From: Tabrizicola sp.
GTDB lineage: Bacteria > Pseudomonadota > Alphaproteobacteria > Rhodobacterales > Rhodobacteraceae
Length of the DNA: 64,000 bases
NCBI RefSeq assembly: GCF_022842145.1
Contig: NZ_JALHQD010000006.1
Span: 62,001-126,000, forward strand
Reading direction: 5' to 3'
Under the pieces are notes generated by a model, which was not told the origin of the DNA, ran no database searches, and saw nothing but the letters and a program-made list of their open reading frames with translations. Positions within the stretch are counted from its first letter, which is position 1; each line of letters begins with the position of its first letter. Shown here piece by piece: positions 1 to 10,105 of the stretch. The position numbers were made by a program, and so were the translations under genes.

Positions 1-12
1 AAGGGGGACGTG

Positions 13-171
13 ATGCCGGATCTGGGGAAATACGCGGTTTCGGTGCTGGGGTCCTATGCGGCCACGGCGGTGCTGATCGCCGCACTGGTGGGGCTGACGC
101 TGTGGCAGTCGGCCCGGATGAAGCGCGCGCTGGCCGAGGTCGAGGCGCGGCAGGGGAAATCCGATGGCTAG
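13..171 (+). CDS. ccmD: heme exporter protein CcmD
   Basis: Short 52-residue membrane protein of the cytochrome c maturation (System I) pathway; CcmD holds the CcmABC heme-handling ABC complex together with CcmE at the inner membrane. One hydrophobic segment (about residues 8-31) is followed by a basic, charged tail, the usual CcmD layout. The ATG overlaps a TGA at 11-13 that would end an upstream gene (expected ccmC, outside the window), and its own stop overlaps the start of ccmG, so the three are translationally coupled. The sequence is too short for homology alone; the call rests on topology and position directly before ccmG. Confidence 0.82.
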   Translation: MPDLGKYAVSVLGSYAATAVLIAALVGLTLWQSARMKRALAEVEARQGKSDG

Positions 172-703
172 ATGGCTGATGGTGCTGCCCCCGGTCCTGT
201 TTGCGGGGCTGGCGGGGCTGTTTTACGCGGGCATGTACCGCGACAATCCGGGAGAACTGCAGTCGGTCTTCGTCGGCCGGACGGCTCCGGTGCTGCCGAC
301 GACGGTGCTGCCGGGCATTCCCGGCGTGACCGACGCCGACCTGCGGACCGGCGAGGTGACGGTCGTCAACTTCTGGGCCACCTGGTGCCCGCCGTGCCGG
401 GCCGAGCATCCGCAGTTGCTGGAGATGGCAGCGCGGGGCGTCCGCGTCGCCGGGGTCAACATCATGGATGACGACGAAAAGGCGGTCGCCTATCTGGCCG
501 AGGAAGGCAATCCCTTCATCGGCGTAGCGACCGATCCGAACGGGCGGAACCGGGTGGAATGGGGGGTCACGGCCCCGCCCGAGACGTTCATCGTCGGGGG
601 CGACGGGACGGTGCTGTTTCGTTTCGTGGGTCCCTTGATCGGGACCGATTACGAGGTGCGGTTCCTGCCGGAATTGGAGAAGGCGCTGGCCGGCGAGGGG
701 TGA
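164..703 (+). CDS. ccmG: thiol:disulfide interchange protein CcmG/DsbE
   Basis: Membrane-anchored periplasmic thioredoxin-fold protein (179 aa) that reduces apocytochrome c thiols before heme attachment. An N-terminal signal anchor spans about residues 4-23, then comes a thioredoxin domain with the CcmG-type active site WCPPC (Cys75 and Cys78) inside NFWATWCPPCRAEHP. A cis-proline region (TAPPETF) lies near residue 140. The start ATG overlaps the ccmD stop by 8 bases, as in ccm operons. The gene is full length and appears to end the operon, since the next gene is on the other strand. Confidence 0.95.
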   Translation: MARWLMVLPPVLFAGLAGLFYAGMYRDNPGELQSVFVGRTAPVLPTTVLPGIPGVTDADLRTGEVTVVNFWATWCPPCRAEHPQLLEMAARGVRVAGVNIMDDDEKAVAYLAEEGNPFIGVATDPNGRNRVEWGVTAPPETFIVGGDGTVLFRFVGPLIGTDYEVRFLPELEKALAGEG

Positions 704-752
704 GCGCCACGGTGACGGTTTCGGCGCTTCCGGCCCTTTCAACGCCCTGTGC

Positions 753-775
753 GCGGACGTTAGGGGTTTCTCAAC
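753..775 (+). repeat. short intergenic motif GCGGACGTTAGG, copy 1
   Basis: GCGGACGTTAGG followed by a TTTCT-AAC stretch occurs here downstream of ccmG and again at 13250-13272 downstream of a decayed gene. Both copies lie just past the 3' end of a plus-strand gene and before a convergent minus-strand gene. The function is unknown; the match is seen directly. Confidence 0.4.
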
Positions 776-784
776 CCGGCTGGA

Positions 785-830
785 AGGTGGGCCAACCCGC
801 GCCAGAGGGGCGCGGAACGGCCCACCCTAC
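785..830 (-). repeat. GTAG-headed REP-like palindrome (long form)
   Basis: Read on the minus strand this begins GTAGGGTGGGCC and ends in GGCCCACC, with an inner GCGCGG / CCGCGC pairing, giving a two-step hairpin. It belongs to the same family as 5841-5882, 18697-18720, 22314-22336 and the double copy at 21759-21819. GTAG heads next to hairpins are typical of REP elements mobilised by RAYT (TnpA-REP) transposases; no RAYT gene is in the window. It lies between convergent ccmG and the HxlR-type gene and could also act as a terminator. Confidence 0.75.
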
Positions 831-1585
831 GCCCGCGCTGCAATCCTGCGTGGCTGGGTCGACGGACCCGGATTGCGCCGGACGACGGGCAGTTGCGCGA
901 TGCCCTCGAACCGGGCGTAATCGCCGCGTTTCAGCCAGTGCGGCATCGTCCGCGCCAGCACGGGATCGCCGCTGAGATAAAGTTGACCATTCGCAAGTTC
1001 GCCCGCGACCGTCGCCCGACCCAAGAGCATGCCATGCAGCGAGACCCGGTTCGTCTCGACATAAAGGTCGATGTCGAAGCCGGGGATCGAGGTGCAGATC
1101 TCGGCCTCTGCGCCCGGCTGGAGGATCGCCCAGTAGGTCGAATACTCCAGGTCCGGGTCGGCAAAGCGGAACTGCATCACCAGGCGGCGGCGGGGTAGGG
1201 CATCGGCCACGAACTGCCTGCGCATGCTCCACATCAGGTTCGACACGGTGGCGGTGCACAGCGCCACTTCGGCGTCGATGGAGCATTGTGCCCATTGCGC
1301 CAGGGCGTTGAGGGCGGGCTCCAGCGCGATAGCCGTTTCGGTCCTTAGATAGTCGACCGAGCCGGTCGCAGGGTCTGCGATGCGTTCGATCAGCCCGATC
1401 TCCTCCAGCTCTTTCAGCCGGCGCGACAGAAGCGCGGGCGAGATGCTGCCGATCTCGCGCCGCAGGTCGTTGAAACGGGTCGCCCCGGCCCAGAGCCCGA
1501 CAAGGATCGGGATTGTCCAGCGCGGTTCCAGAATGTCGCAGGCGCGGGTGATCGGACAGATCATTCCGTAAGGTTTCTGGGGCAT
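827..1585 (-). CDS. HxlR-family transcriptional regulator with extra C-terminal domain
   Basis: Winged-helix regulator of 252 residues. The HxlR domain covers about residues 8-102, with the family entry CPITRACDILEPRWT (a MarR/HxlR relative that reads redox or aromatic signals) and the recognition region SPALLSRRLKELEEIGLI. The remaining 150 residues are unlike short HxlR proteins and look like the SCP2-like sterol-carrier domain found in longer members, possibly a ligand-binding domain. A start 31 codons upstream is possible, but the ATG at 1585 has a GGAGGG ribosome site and begins directly at the domain. It is divergent from the small gene at 1736. Confidence 0.85.
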   Translation of the reverse strand: MPQKPYGMICPITRACDILEPRWTIPILVGLWAGATRFNDLRREIGSISPALLSRRLKELEEIGLIERIADPATGSVDYLRTETAIALEPALNALAQWAQCSIDAEVALCTATVSNLMWSMRRQFVADALPRRRLVMQFRFADPDLEYSTYWAILQPGAEAEICTSIPGFDIDLYVETNRVSLHGMLLGRATVAGELANGQLYLSGDPVLARTMPHWLKRGDYARFEGIAQLPVVRRNPGPSTQPRRIAARA

Positions 1586-1735
1586 GGCAGGCCCTCCCTC
1601 CGAACTGACTTTACGCCCCTGTCTGGTGTCCGGCCAGTTCACGCTCTGTAGCAGGTCCGCTTCAGTTTCCGCACTCAACTTTCTGGCGGCACCGGGCCGA
1701 TGCTGAGGCGATCAAACCCCGTGATGGAGATCGCA

Positions 1736-2005
1736 ATGACCCCCCTGTCCACACCCACATCCCGCGACACCGATCCGATCAATGGCGGCTGGCTGGTTTT
1801 CGGCAACCTGCTGGCCGAAAGCCTTGCCCCCGCGAGGCGCCCGGTCCGCTTGCACCCGAAAGAGGCGCGCGCGCTGTGGCGCCTGGGGCGCCTGCGCGGC
1901 CTGCTGAACTGGTGGTTCCGCCCCTTGCCCGGATCCCGTGGCATCAGCGCCACCGATGCGGCCACCCGGTTGGAGATCCTGACCCGCGGCGGATTTCCCC
2001 GTTAG
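1736..2005 (+). CDS. small hypothetical protein
   Basis: Uncharacterised 89-residue protein without a recognised domain. It is basic, with an Arg/Leu/Trp-rich central part (WRLGRLRGLLNWWFRP), and has no signal peptide or clear membrane segment. I chose the ATG at 1736 because GGAG lies seven bases upstream; an in-frame ATG at 1724 overlaps that site. It is divergent from the HxlR-type regulator, whose target it could be. Coding status is plausible from start signal and isolation, not from homology. Confidence 0.5.
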   Translation: MTPLSTPTSRDTDPINGGWLVFGNLLAESLAPARRPVRLHPKEARALWRLGRLRGLLNWWFRPLPGSRGISATDAATRLEILTRGGFPR

Positions 2006-2011
2006 GTGCCG

Positions 2012-2158
2012 TCAGATCAGCGCGAGCGCCACAACCAGGACCAGGGCGGCCAGAAGCGTCAGGTCCACGGCCGTGGGAACGGGCAGGCTGCGGTTCGCGG
2101 AAGCGGCGGTCGGCGCCATCTGGGCCTGAGAGCGAAGCGGAGGAAAGCGGTGCGTCAT
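2012..2158 (-). CDS. small putative membrane protein (48 aa)
   Basis: Short reading frame ending in a strongly hydrophobic Leu/Val/Ala segment (VDLTLLAALVLVVALALI) that could form one tail-anchored transmembrane helix. An AGAAGG-like ribosome site lies about nine bases before the ATG. It is downstream of acnA and its terminator, on the same strand. No family recognised; the hydrophobic tail is the only positive sign that it is expressed. Confidence 0.4.
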   Translation of the reverse strand: MTHRFPPLRSQAQMAPTAASANRSLPVPTAVDLTLLAALVLVVALALI

Positions 2159-2211
2159 CTGGAGAAGCCTTCTGGCCGGGACAAGTCCAGATTGCTTGGG
2201 AAGGTGAGAAC

Positions 2212-2245
2212 AAAAAGTGAAAGGCCCGGGGGTTGCCCGGGCCTT
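2212..2245 (-). terminator. rho-independent terminator of acnA
   Basis: On the minus strand AAGGCCCGGG, a 5-base loop and CCCGGGCCTT form a perfect 10-bp stem, followed by TCACTTTTT. It lies 25 bases past the acnA stop codon. Confidence 0.9.
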
Positions 2246-2270
2246 CCTTGGAAACAATCCGTTTCCGAAC

Positions 2271-4955
<2,685 letters not shown>

Positions 4956-4988
4956 CTCTGGCTCCCTTGAAAGGCGGCTTCGCGCGGC

Positions 4989-5007
4989 ATTGTATGCAAT
5001 TGTATGC
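4989..5007 (-). promoter_or_regulatory. direct repeat ATTGTATGC upstream of acnA
   Basis: ATTGTATGC occurs twice, at 4989-4997 and 4999-5007, ten bases apart, so both copies face the same side of the helix. It lies 34-52 bases upstream of the acnA ATG. The site is seen directly; the binding protein is unknown. Confidence 0.45.
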
Positions 5008-5132
5008 CGAATATCCAGCCCCGGTTTGTGGCATTCCTACAGCATATGACAGGTCTCTCGCAAAACCTTGATTGGCTCGTATGGTGGCAGCTTCCTATAA
5101 GGAACCGGGGACCAATGATCAGGATAGGCACC

Positions 5133-5828
5133 ATGCGACATTTCGTCAGCGCGGCTTGCGGGTTGTGGCTTGCCGCCGCGGCGCAGGTTCAGGCCGAGCC
5201 GGTGGTGGTTGTCGAGCTTTATACCTCGCAAGGCTGTTCGTCCTGCCCTCCGGCGGATGATTTCGTGGCGATGCTGGCGTCGAACCCGCAGATCCTGCCC
5301 CTGGCGTTGCATGTCGACTATTGGGACTACATCGGCTGGGCCGACAAGTTCGCCCAGCCGAAGTTCACCGACCGCCAGCGTGCCTATGCCAAGGCCGTAG
5401 GGTCGCGGACGATCTACACGCCGCAGCTGATCATCGGCGGGTCGGACCGGATCGAGGGATTCGCTCCGGAAGAGACCGCCGATCGGCTGCGCGCGCACAT
5501 GGAGGCGGGAACGACGGTGCGGCTGACGGTCACGCGCGAGGGCGACCGGCTGGTGATCCGCGCCGAGGCCGATCCGCCGTTGACGGAACCCGTGCGGGTG
5601 CAGCTGGTGCGCTACAAGCCGGAAGAGACGGTGCTGATCGAGCGCGGCGAGAACGCCGGCAAGACCGTGACCTACACCAACATCGTGACCTCGTGGGAGC
5701 GGGTTGGTGACTGGTCCGGACAGGAGCCGCTGGAGATGTCTGCACCCTATCCGGGGGACGAGCCCGGCGCGGTGATCGTGCAGCAGCAGGGGCCGGCGGC
5801 GATCCTGGCGGCGGCCCGGGTGGACTGA
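5133..5828 (+). CDS. DUF1223 exported thioredoxin-like protein
   Basis: A 231-residue protein of the DUF1223 family. A signal peptide (about residues 1-21, ending VQA) precedes the family signature YTSQGCSSCPPAD, whose Cys35-x2-Cys38 pair resembles a thioredoxin active site; HVDYWDYIGW and the YTPQ motif are also typical. The role is unknown, but an exported thiol-disulfide function is a fair guess. The ATG at 5133 gives a clean signal peptide and has AGGATAGG upstream; an ATG at 5115 is also possible. Divergent from acnA. Confidence 0.85.
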   Translation: MRHFVSAACGLWLAAAAQVQAEPVVVVELYTSQGCSSCPPADDFVAMLASNPQILPLALHVDYWDYIGWADKFAQPKFTDRQRAYAKAVGSRTIYTPQLIIGGSDRIEGFAPEETADRLRAHMEAGTTVRLTVTREGDRLVIRAEADPPLTEPVRVQLVRYKPEETVLIERGENAGKTVTYTNIVTSWERVGDWSGQEPLEMSAPYPGDEPGAVIVQQQGPAAILAAARVD

Positions 5829-5840
5829 TTGCGAACGGTC

Positions 5841-5882
5841 GGTGGGTCAACCCGCGCTACGGCGCGGAACGACCCACCCTAC
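5841..5882 (-). repeat. GTAG-headed REP-like palindrome (long form)
   Basis: On the minus strand it begins GTAGGGTGGGTCG and closes with GACCCACC, with an inner GCGCGG / CCGCGC arm. It is nearly identical in design to the element at 785-830. It sits between the convergent DUF1223 and acyltransferase genes and overlaps the stop codon of the latter. Confidence 0.8.
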
Positions 5883-6766
5883 TGACCGCCGCCCTTCCAG
5901 CGCCGGTGGATCCAGAACCATTGACCGGGATGGGCCCGAACGCGCGCCTCCAGCGCCCGTGTCACGGCGCCCATCATGTCCTCGGGATCGCCGTGGGGAA
6001 TCGGTGCATCCAGTTCAACCTGGAAGGCCAGGCCGTCCGGCTGGCGGGTGGCGAAGAAGGGAATGAGGTCGGCCTTGAGCCGCAGCGCCAGTTCGGCGGC
6101 CGAAAGCGCGGTCCGCGCCGGTTGGCCGAGGAAGTCCAGGGCGGGCGCGCCCGGCACGTCCTGATCGAACAAGAGGACCAGTTGTCCGCCCGCTTTCAGG
6201 TGCCGCACGAAGCCTGCGGTGCCCGCGCGGCCCTGCGGGAAGACCGGACCGCCGAAGGCCTCCATCGTGCGGACATAATGCGCGTTGAAGTAGCGGTTCG
6301 AGAGGTTCCGGTAGAGACCGCCGATGTCGAAGCCGCGCGCCACCAGCGCCGCCCGTGCGGCCTCGTAATTGCCAAAATGGCCCGAGACCAGGATCACCGG
6401 ACGCTTCGCCGCGCGCGCCGCAACTAGGGCTGCGTAGCCAGGCCCTTCCGGCTCAATCCCGGCGGCGCGGGCGGTGAAGGCGCGGGTCGAGTAGTTCTCG
6501 ATCAGGGTCCGGCCCGCATTGTCGAGCGAGGCCGCGGCAATGGCGCGGCGGTCAGGTTCGGGAAGGTCGGGCCAGACCAGCGCCAGATTCTCCAGCGCAC
6601 GGGTCCGGTAGCCTGCCCAGGGGCCGATCACCCGCCGCATGAGCCAGCCCATCACGGCGACCCGCCAGGGATAAGGCAGGGCCAGCGCCAGCCCGATCAG
6701 CCCGCGGGCAGCGAGGTTGACCAGGTAATGGTCGGGACGGAACGGCGGATCGGCATCGTCGGACAT
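5879..6766 (-). CDS. LpxL/HtrB-family lysophospholipid (lipid A) acyltransferase
   Basis: Inner-membrane acyltransferase (295 aa) of the lipid A biosynthesis LpxL/HtrB family, which adds secondary acyl chains to lipid A or acylates related lipids. An N-terminal hydrophobic stretch (about 18-40) precedes the catalytic HX4E motif HFGNYE (His130-Glu135) and downstream FDQD and WFWIHRRWK motifs. I took the ATG at 6766, where the protein begins directly before its conserved part. Starts 7 bases past the stop of the DMT-permease gene, so the two are co-transcribed. Exact acyl acceptor cannot be read from sequence. Confidence 0.9.
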   Translation of the reverse strand: MSDDADPPFRPDHYLVNLAARGLIGLALALPYPWRVAVMGWLMRRVIGPWAGYRTRALENLALVWPDLPEPDRRAIAAASLDNAGRTLIENYSTRAFTARAAGIEPEGPGYAALVAARAAKRPVILVSGHFGNYEAARAALVARGFDIGGLYRNLSNRYFNAHYVRTMEAFGGPVFPQGRAGTAGFVRHLKAGGQLVLLFDQDVPGAPALDFLGQPARTALSAAELALRLKADLIPFFATRQPDGLAFQVELDAPIPHGDPEDMMGAVTRALEARVRAHPGQWFWIHRRWKGGGQ

Positions 6767-6773
6767 GCGGGTT

Positions 6774-7655
6774 CTAGGCTGCAGGCGCGCGCGACGCCCG
6801 GTGTTCGCGGTGCCAGACATAAAGACCCGCCCCCACGATCACAAGCGCACCGATCACCGTCCAGCGGTCGGGCCACTGGCCGTAGAGAACCGCGCCCCAG
6901 AAGGTGGCGAAAACGATCCCCAGATAGGCGAAAGGGGCCACGATCGACGCTTCGGTGATGGAAAAGCTGCGGATGATGCAAAGCTGCGCTCCGGTGCCAA
7001 GGCAGGCGATCAGCGCAAACTGCCAAAGATCGGCGGTCGCGATCGGCTCCCACACGAAAGGCAGGGCGATCCCGGCGACGATGGTGCCGAACAGGGCCGC
7101 ATAGACCATCGAGGCCCAGACGCTTTCCTGCGCGCCGATCTTGCGGGTCAGAAGCGCGCTGGTGGCGTAGGAGATCGCGCAGAGGAGTGGCAGGACCGCC
7201 CACCAGGTGAAGACGCCGGCCCCCGGACGGATCACGATCAGCGCACCGATCAGGGCGACGACGACGCCCGCGATGCGGCGGCGGCCAAGCTTCTCGCCCA
7301 GGAACAGCGCCGCGCCAAGCGTAATGAGCACCGGGTTGATGTCGGCGATGGCGGTGGCTTCCGTCAGTCCGATGAACGGCAGCGACAGAAAGAAGAAGGT
7401 CGTGGCCCCGAATTGCGAGGCCGAGCGCCAGAAGTGCAGCACGGGAAAGCGCGTGCGCAGTACCGGGCCGAGGTGGTGGCGAAGGATGAGGAGGACCAGC
7501 AGGAGTTGCCCCGCAAAGCGGACCCAGATCACCTGCGGCGCGGGATAGCGCTGGATGAGCCCCTTTGCAGTGGCATCCATCGCGGTGAAGAGGAAGATCG
7601 CGAGGACCATCAGCGCCACCCCGCGGGTGACGGAAGAAAGGGGTGCGGCGGACAT
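6774..7655 (-). CDS. DMT-superfamily (EamA) transporter
   Basis: Integral membrane protein of 293 residues with about ten hydrophobic helices arranged as two EamA repeats. The second repeat begins near SYATSALLTRKIG. Such permeases export amino acids, metabolites or drugs; the substrate cannot be told. A basic tail (WHREHRASRAPAA) ends it. AAGGGA lies before the ATG. The acyltransferase gene follows 7 bases later in the same transcript. Confidence 0.9.
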   Translation of the reverse strand: MSAAPLSSVTRGVALMVLAIFLFTAMDATAKGLIQRYPAPQVIWVRFAGQLLLVLLILRHHLGPVLRTRFPVLHFWRSASQFGATTFFFLSLPFIGLTEATAIADINPVLITLGAALFLGEKLGRRRIAGVVVALIGALIVIRPGAGVFTWWAVLPLLCAISYATSALLTRKIGAQESVWASMVYAALFGTIVAGIALPFVWEPIATADLWQFALIACLGTGAQLCIIRSFSITEASIVAPFAYLGIVFATFWGAVLYGQWPDRWTVIGALVIVGAGLYVWHREHRASRAPAA

Positions 7656-8111
7656 GCGTCCCTTCTAGGCGGCAGGGGGCGGGGCAGCAAGGGCCGGCTG
7701 GCGGTCGCCGGGCCGGCACTTCTTTCGTCTGCGGCATGCTGGCCGGTGCCCTGAATCAGGTTCCGATTGCGTTCCAGGCGGAAAGGGATCAGCGGGCAGG
7801 TTGGCTGCGCCATCGCGTGGGAACGAGGGGTGAGGTTCCGGCGATTCGACTGTCGGACACGGGCTGAACGGCTCTGTCGCCGCGCATTCTGGACCGGTTT
7901 CGTGGTCGGACAAGGTGGAAGCGTGCCGGTTGCAGCGCCATCGCAAGGGGGGCAGGCTGTCGCCGTGTCCGGGCGCACCTTTCGCTTGGTTTCCTCCCCG
8001 GTCGAGTGTCTGCGATCACGCCATCCAGAACGGATCTGCAGGCCCGTGTTGCAGTGCGACGTAATGGGAAGACGTGGGGCACCAGCGGTGTCGCAAAAGG
8101 ACGAACAACCC
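7656..8111 (+). other. 456-bp stretch without a recognisable gene
   Basis: Between the 5' end of the DMT permease gene and the 3' end of fliG, both on the minus strand. Reading frames here lack ribosome sites and give Arg/Pro/Ala-rich, non-protein-like translations. No tRNA, hairpin-plus-T-run or repeat copy was seen. It presumably holds the promoter for the permease operon; I could not place it. Confidence 0.5.
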
Positions 8112-9188
8112 TCAGTCCTCCTCCTCCTGAACCAGGGTGATCTCGCCGCTGGTTTCCAGCGTTCGGATCGCGCCAATGATCGCGTTCATCGCCTCTTCGG
8201 CGTCCTTGTCCTTGACGCGACCGCGGGCGGCCATCTCTTCGCGCAGGCCCTGGGCCAGGCGTTGCGAGATGTTGGACAGGATGAACTCGGCCGCGTCCTC
8301 CAGTCCCGGCTTGCCGGCCGCCGCGGCCAGGGCGGTCACCAGTTGCGGCTGTTCGACCAGGCGGGTGATCTTCGGGGTGTCGCGCGGGTTCAGGCGCGCG
8401 GGAATGTGGACGAAGGTGAAGATCGCCTTCCGCACCTCGGCCGCAAAGGCGGCATCCTCGGCCTCCAATCCCAGCAGCACATCATCGCGTGTCAGCGAAG
8501 GCGAGACGTTCAGGATGGCGCCGACGCGTTCCACCGGGCCCTGATCGAAGGCCTTGGGCGGCTGGTTGTCCAGTTCGGCCAGAAGGGCGGCCCCGATGCG
8601 GCGCACGGTTTCGGGGTCGACGTTGCCGGTCATCGACACCGCATAGGCCACCCTGCGCGCCCGGTCACCGGGCAGCTTGCCCAGAAGATCGGCCGCCTTG
8701 CCGACGGGCAGCTTCGACAGCATCACGGCGCCCACCTCCACCGCTTCGTGCACCAGGATCGGCAGCAGGCGGTCGGGCGGGAGTTGGGTGATCCGCTCCC
8801 ACGGGTCGATCTTGGACGACGTCGAGGACATGCGCCGCAGCCGCTGGGCCGCGGATTGCGAGATATGGCCGTCCATCATCGCCAGCGCCCCTTCGATCCC
8901 GCCGGGGAAGGCGAGGCCGACGGATTCGAGTTCGGCGAGGAACTCCGACACCACCTCGTTCAGGGTGATGCGGTCGACGAGGCGCATCTGCCCCATCTGC
9001 TCGGCCAAGGCGGCCTGCATGTGTTCGGGCAGCGAGGACAGGGGCAGCGAGGTGCCTTCCGTCAACAGATAGCGCACGATTACCGCCGCCTTCTGCCGCG
9101 GGGAAAGTACCCGTTTCGGCAGCGGCGGGATCGTTGCGATCCGGCGTTCCGGAGTGATCCGGGCCAGGGGCACCATATCTTGCGGCAT
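8112..9188 (-). CDS. fliG: flagellar motor switch protein FliG
   Basis: Cytoplasmic C-ring protein (358 aa) that couples the MotAB stator to rotation. The N-terminal domain (about 25-130, LSPRQKAAVIVRYLL) contacts FliF, the middle domain follows, and the C-terminal torque domain contains FTFVHIPARLNPRDTPKI and the end-helix ISQRLAQGLREEMAARG. GAGG precedes the ATG. No other flagellar gene is nearby, which is odd because fliG usually lies beside fliF or fliH; alphaproteobacteria can carry a second, dispersed fliG. The C-terminus ends in an acidic run. Confidence 0.88.
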   Translation of the reverse strand: MPQDMVPLARITPERRIATIPPLPKRVLSPRQKAAVIVRYLLTEGTSLPLSSLPEHMQAALAEQMGQMRLVDRITLNEVVSEFLAELESVGLAFPGGIEGALAMMDGHISQSAAQRLRRMSSTSSKIDPWERITQLPPDRLLPILVHEAVEVGAVMLSKLPVGKAADLLGKLPGDRARRVAYAVSMTGNVDPETVRRIGAALLAELDNQPPKAFDQGPVERVGAILNVSPSLTRDDVLLGLEAEDAAFAAEVRKAIFTFVHIPARLNPRDTPKITRLVEQPQLVTALAAAAGKPGLEDAAEFILSNISQRLAQGLREEMAARGRVKDKDAEEAMNAIIGAIRTLETSGEITLVQEEED

Positions 9189-9280
9189 CAGGTCCTCATC
9201 GATTCGACGAGGTCAGCCTAGACGCCCCCGGGTTAACGGCAGCTTGATGGCGCCGGGTCCATTAGCGGGACGGATGCGGA

Positions 9281-9445
9281 TCAGCTGGAGGGCGTCTCGA
9301 CGCAGGTGCCCTTGGCGGCATCCCAGGTCGTGCCCGCCATGCAGCTGGCCGCGGTCTGTTCGCTGTGCTGGCCCACGCACTGGGCGAAGGCAAAGCCGGG
9401 GAGAAGGGCAATCGCCAGGGCGGCGAGGGTGGTTGCAGTCTTCAT
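9281..9445 (-). CDS. small exported Cys-motif protein (54 aa)
   Basis: Reading frame of 54 codons with an AGGAGG ribosome site. The translation starts with a classical signal peptide (MKTATTLAALAIALLPGFAFA) and the mature part is about 33 residues with three cysteines. Its core CMAGTTWDAAKGTC matches CEKGTVWDEKTKTC in the next gene upstream (9474-10007): C-x2-GT-x-WD-x4-TC. The two are co-directional and probably co-transcribed. Function unknown; a periplasmic disulfide-bonded mini-domain is the likely structure. Confidence 0.78.
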   Translation of the reverse strand: MKTATTLAALAIALLPGFAFAQCVGQHSEQTAASCMAGTTWDAAKGTCVETPSS

Positions 9446-9473
9446 CGGTCGTCCTCCTTTGGCAGGTTCAGGG

Positions 9474-10007
9474 TCAGTAGGTGTAGGTCACTCCGGTCGT
9501 GATCGCGGTGGCAAGCGCGGTTTCGGCCCAGGTGCCAGCGCCGCCGCTCTTGCGGATCGCGTCAAGCTGCGCCCGTGCCAATTGCTGTTCGTCCATCTGG
9601 ACCAGAAGCTGGCCATAGTAGCTGCGAGCCAGGATATTCTGCGGGTCCATCGCGATCGCACGTTCGTAAGCGGCGATGCCTTCCTCGATCCGGCCGGTCT
9701 GCCGCAGAAGGAAGCCCTGATAGGTCTTTACGCGCGAGGTCTCGCCCTCGGTCATGGTGGCAAGCACTGCCAACGCCTCGTCGGGGCGGCCGGCATAGGC
9801 CAGCTCGCGCACCGCGTCGTACCGCTGGTCGTCGTTCAGGCTGGAGTCCTCGGCCGCGATGCAGGTCTTGGTCTTTTCGTCCCAGACCGTGCCCTTCTCG
9901 CATTCCGTTGTCGTCTCGGTCGGCGTCGGTGGCTCGCTGTCGTCACTGCCCGCCGCAAGGGCCAAATGCGGCATCAGGACCACGGCGGCGGCAAGGATCA
10001 TGCGCAT
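9474..10007 (-). CDS. exported tetratricopeptide-repeat protein with Cys motif
   Basis: A 177-residue protein with a signal peptide (about 1-19, ending ALA). A Thr/Pro-rich linker and the motif CEKGTVWDEKTKTC (about 36-49) follow, then two to three TPR-like repeats (AYAGRPDEALAVLATM, RQTGRIEEGIAAYERAIAMDPQN). TPRs mediate protein contacts; the partner is unknown. Shares its Cys motif with the small protein encoded just downstream. The ATG at 10007 has AAAGGG six bases upstream, and that site is sequestered in a hairpin (10013-10038). Purine gene purB is the next upstream gene. Confidence 0.82.
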   Translation of the reverse strand: MRMILAAAVVLMPHLALAAGSDDSEPPTPTETTTECEKGTVWDEKTKTCIAAEDSSLNDDQRYDAVRELAYAGRPDEALAVLATMTEGETSRVKTYQGFLLRQTGRIEEGIAAYERAIAMDPQNILARSYYGQLLVQMDEQQLARAQLDAIRKSGGAGTWAETALATAITTGVTYTY

Positions 10008-10012
10008 GAAGT

Positions 10013-10038
10013 ACCCTTTCGGCAATTTCCGAAAAGGT
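10013..10038 (-). promoter_or_regulatory. hairpin masking the ribosome binding site of the TPR gene
   Basis: On the minus strand ACCTTTTCGG, a six-base loop (AAATTG) and CCGAAAGGGT pair over ten positions with one T-G (U-G) wobble. The 3' arm contains the AAAGGG ribosome site of the gene starting at 10007. Opening of the stem would be needed for translation. Confidence 0.55.
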
Positions 10039-10105
10039 AGCACGATTGTTGCTTAGGCAAGAACGGATTGTGCCACGGCGCCCCGCAGGGCGGATCACGC
10101 TTCTG

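Noticed and set aside
5068-5101. TTGATT and TATAAG as a promoter for the DUF1223 gene
   Set aside because: Spacing of 22 bases is too long for a sigma-70 promoter.
7767-9221. 484-codon plus-strand frame over fliG and the upstream gap
   Set aside because: Antisense to fliG for most of its length; the remainder is Arg-rich and lacks a start signal.
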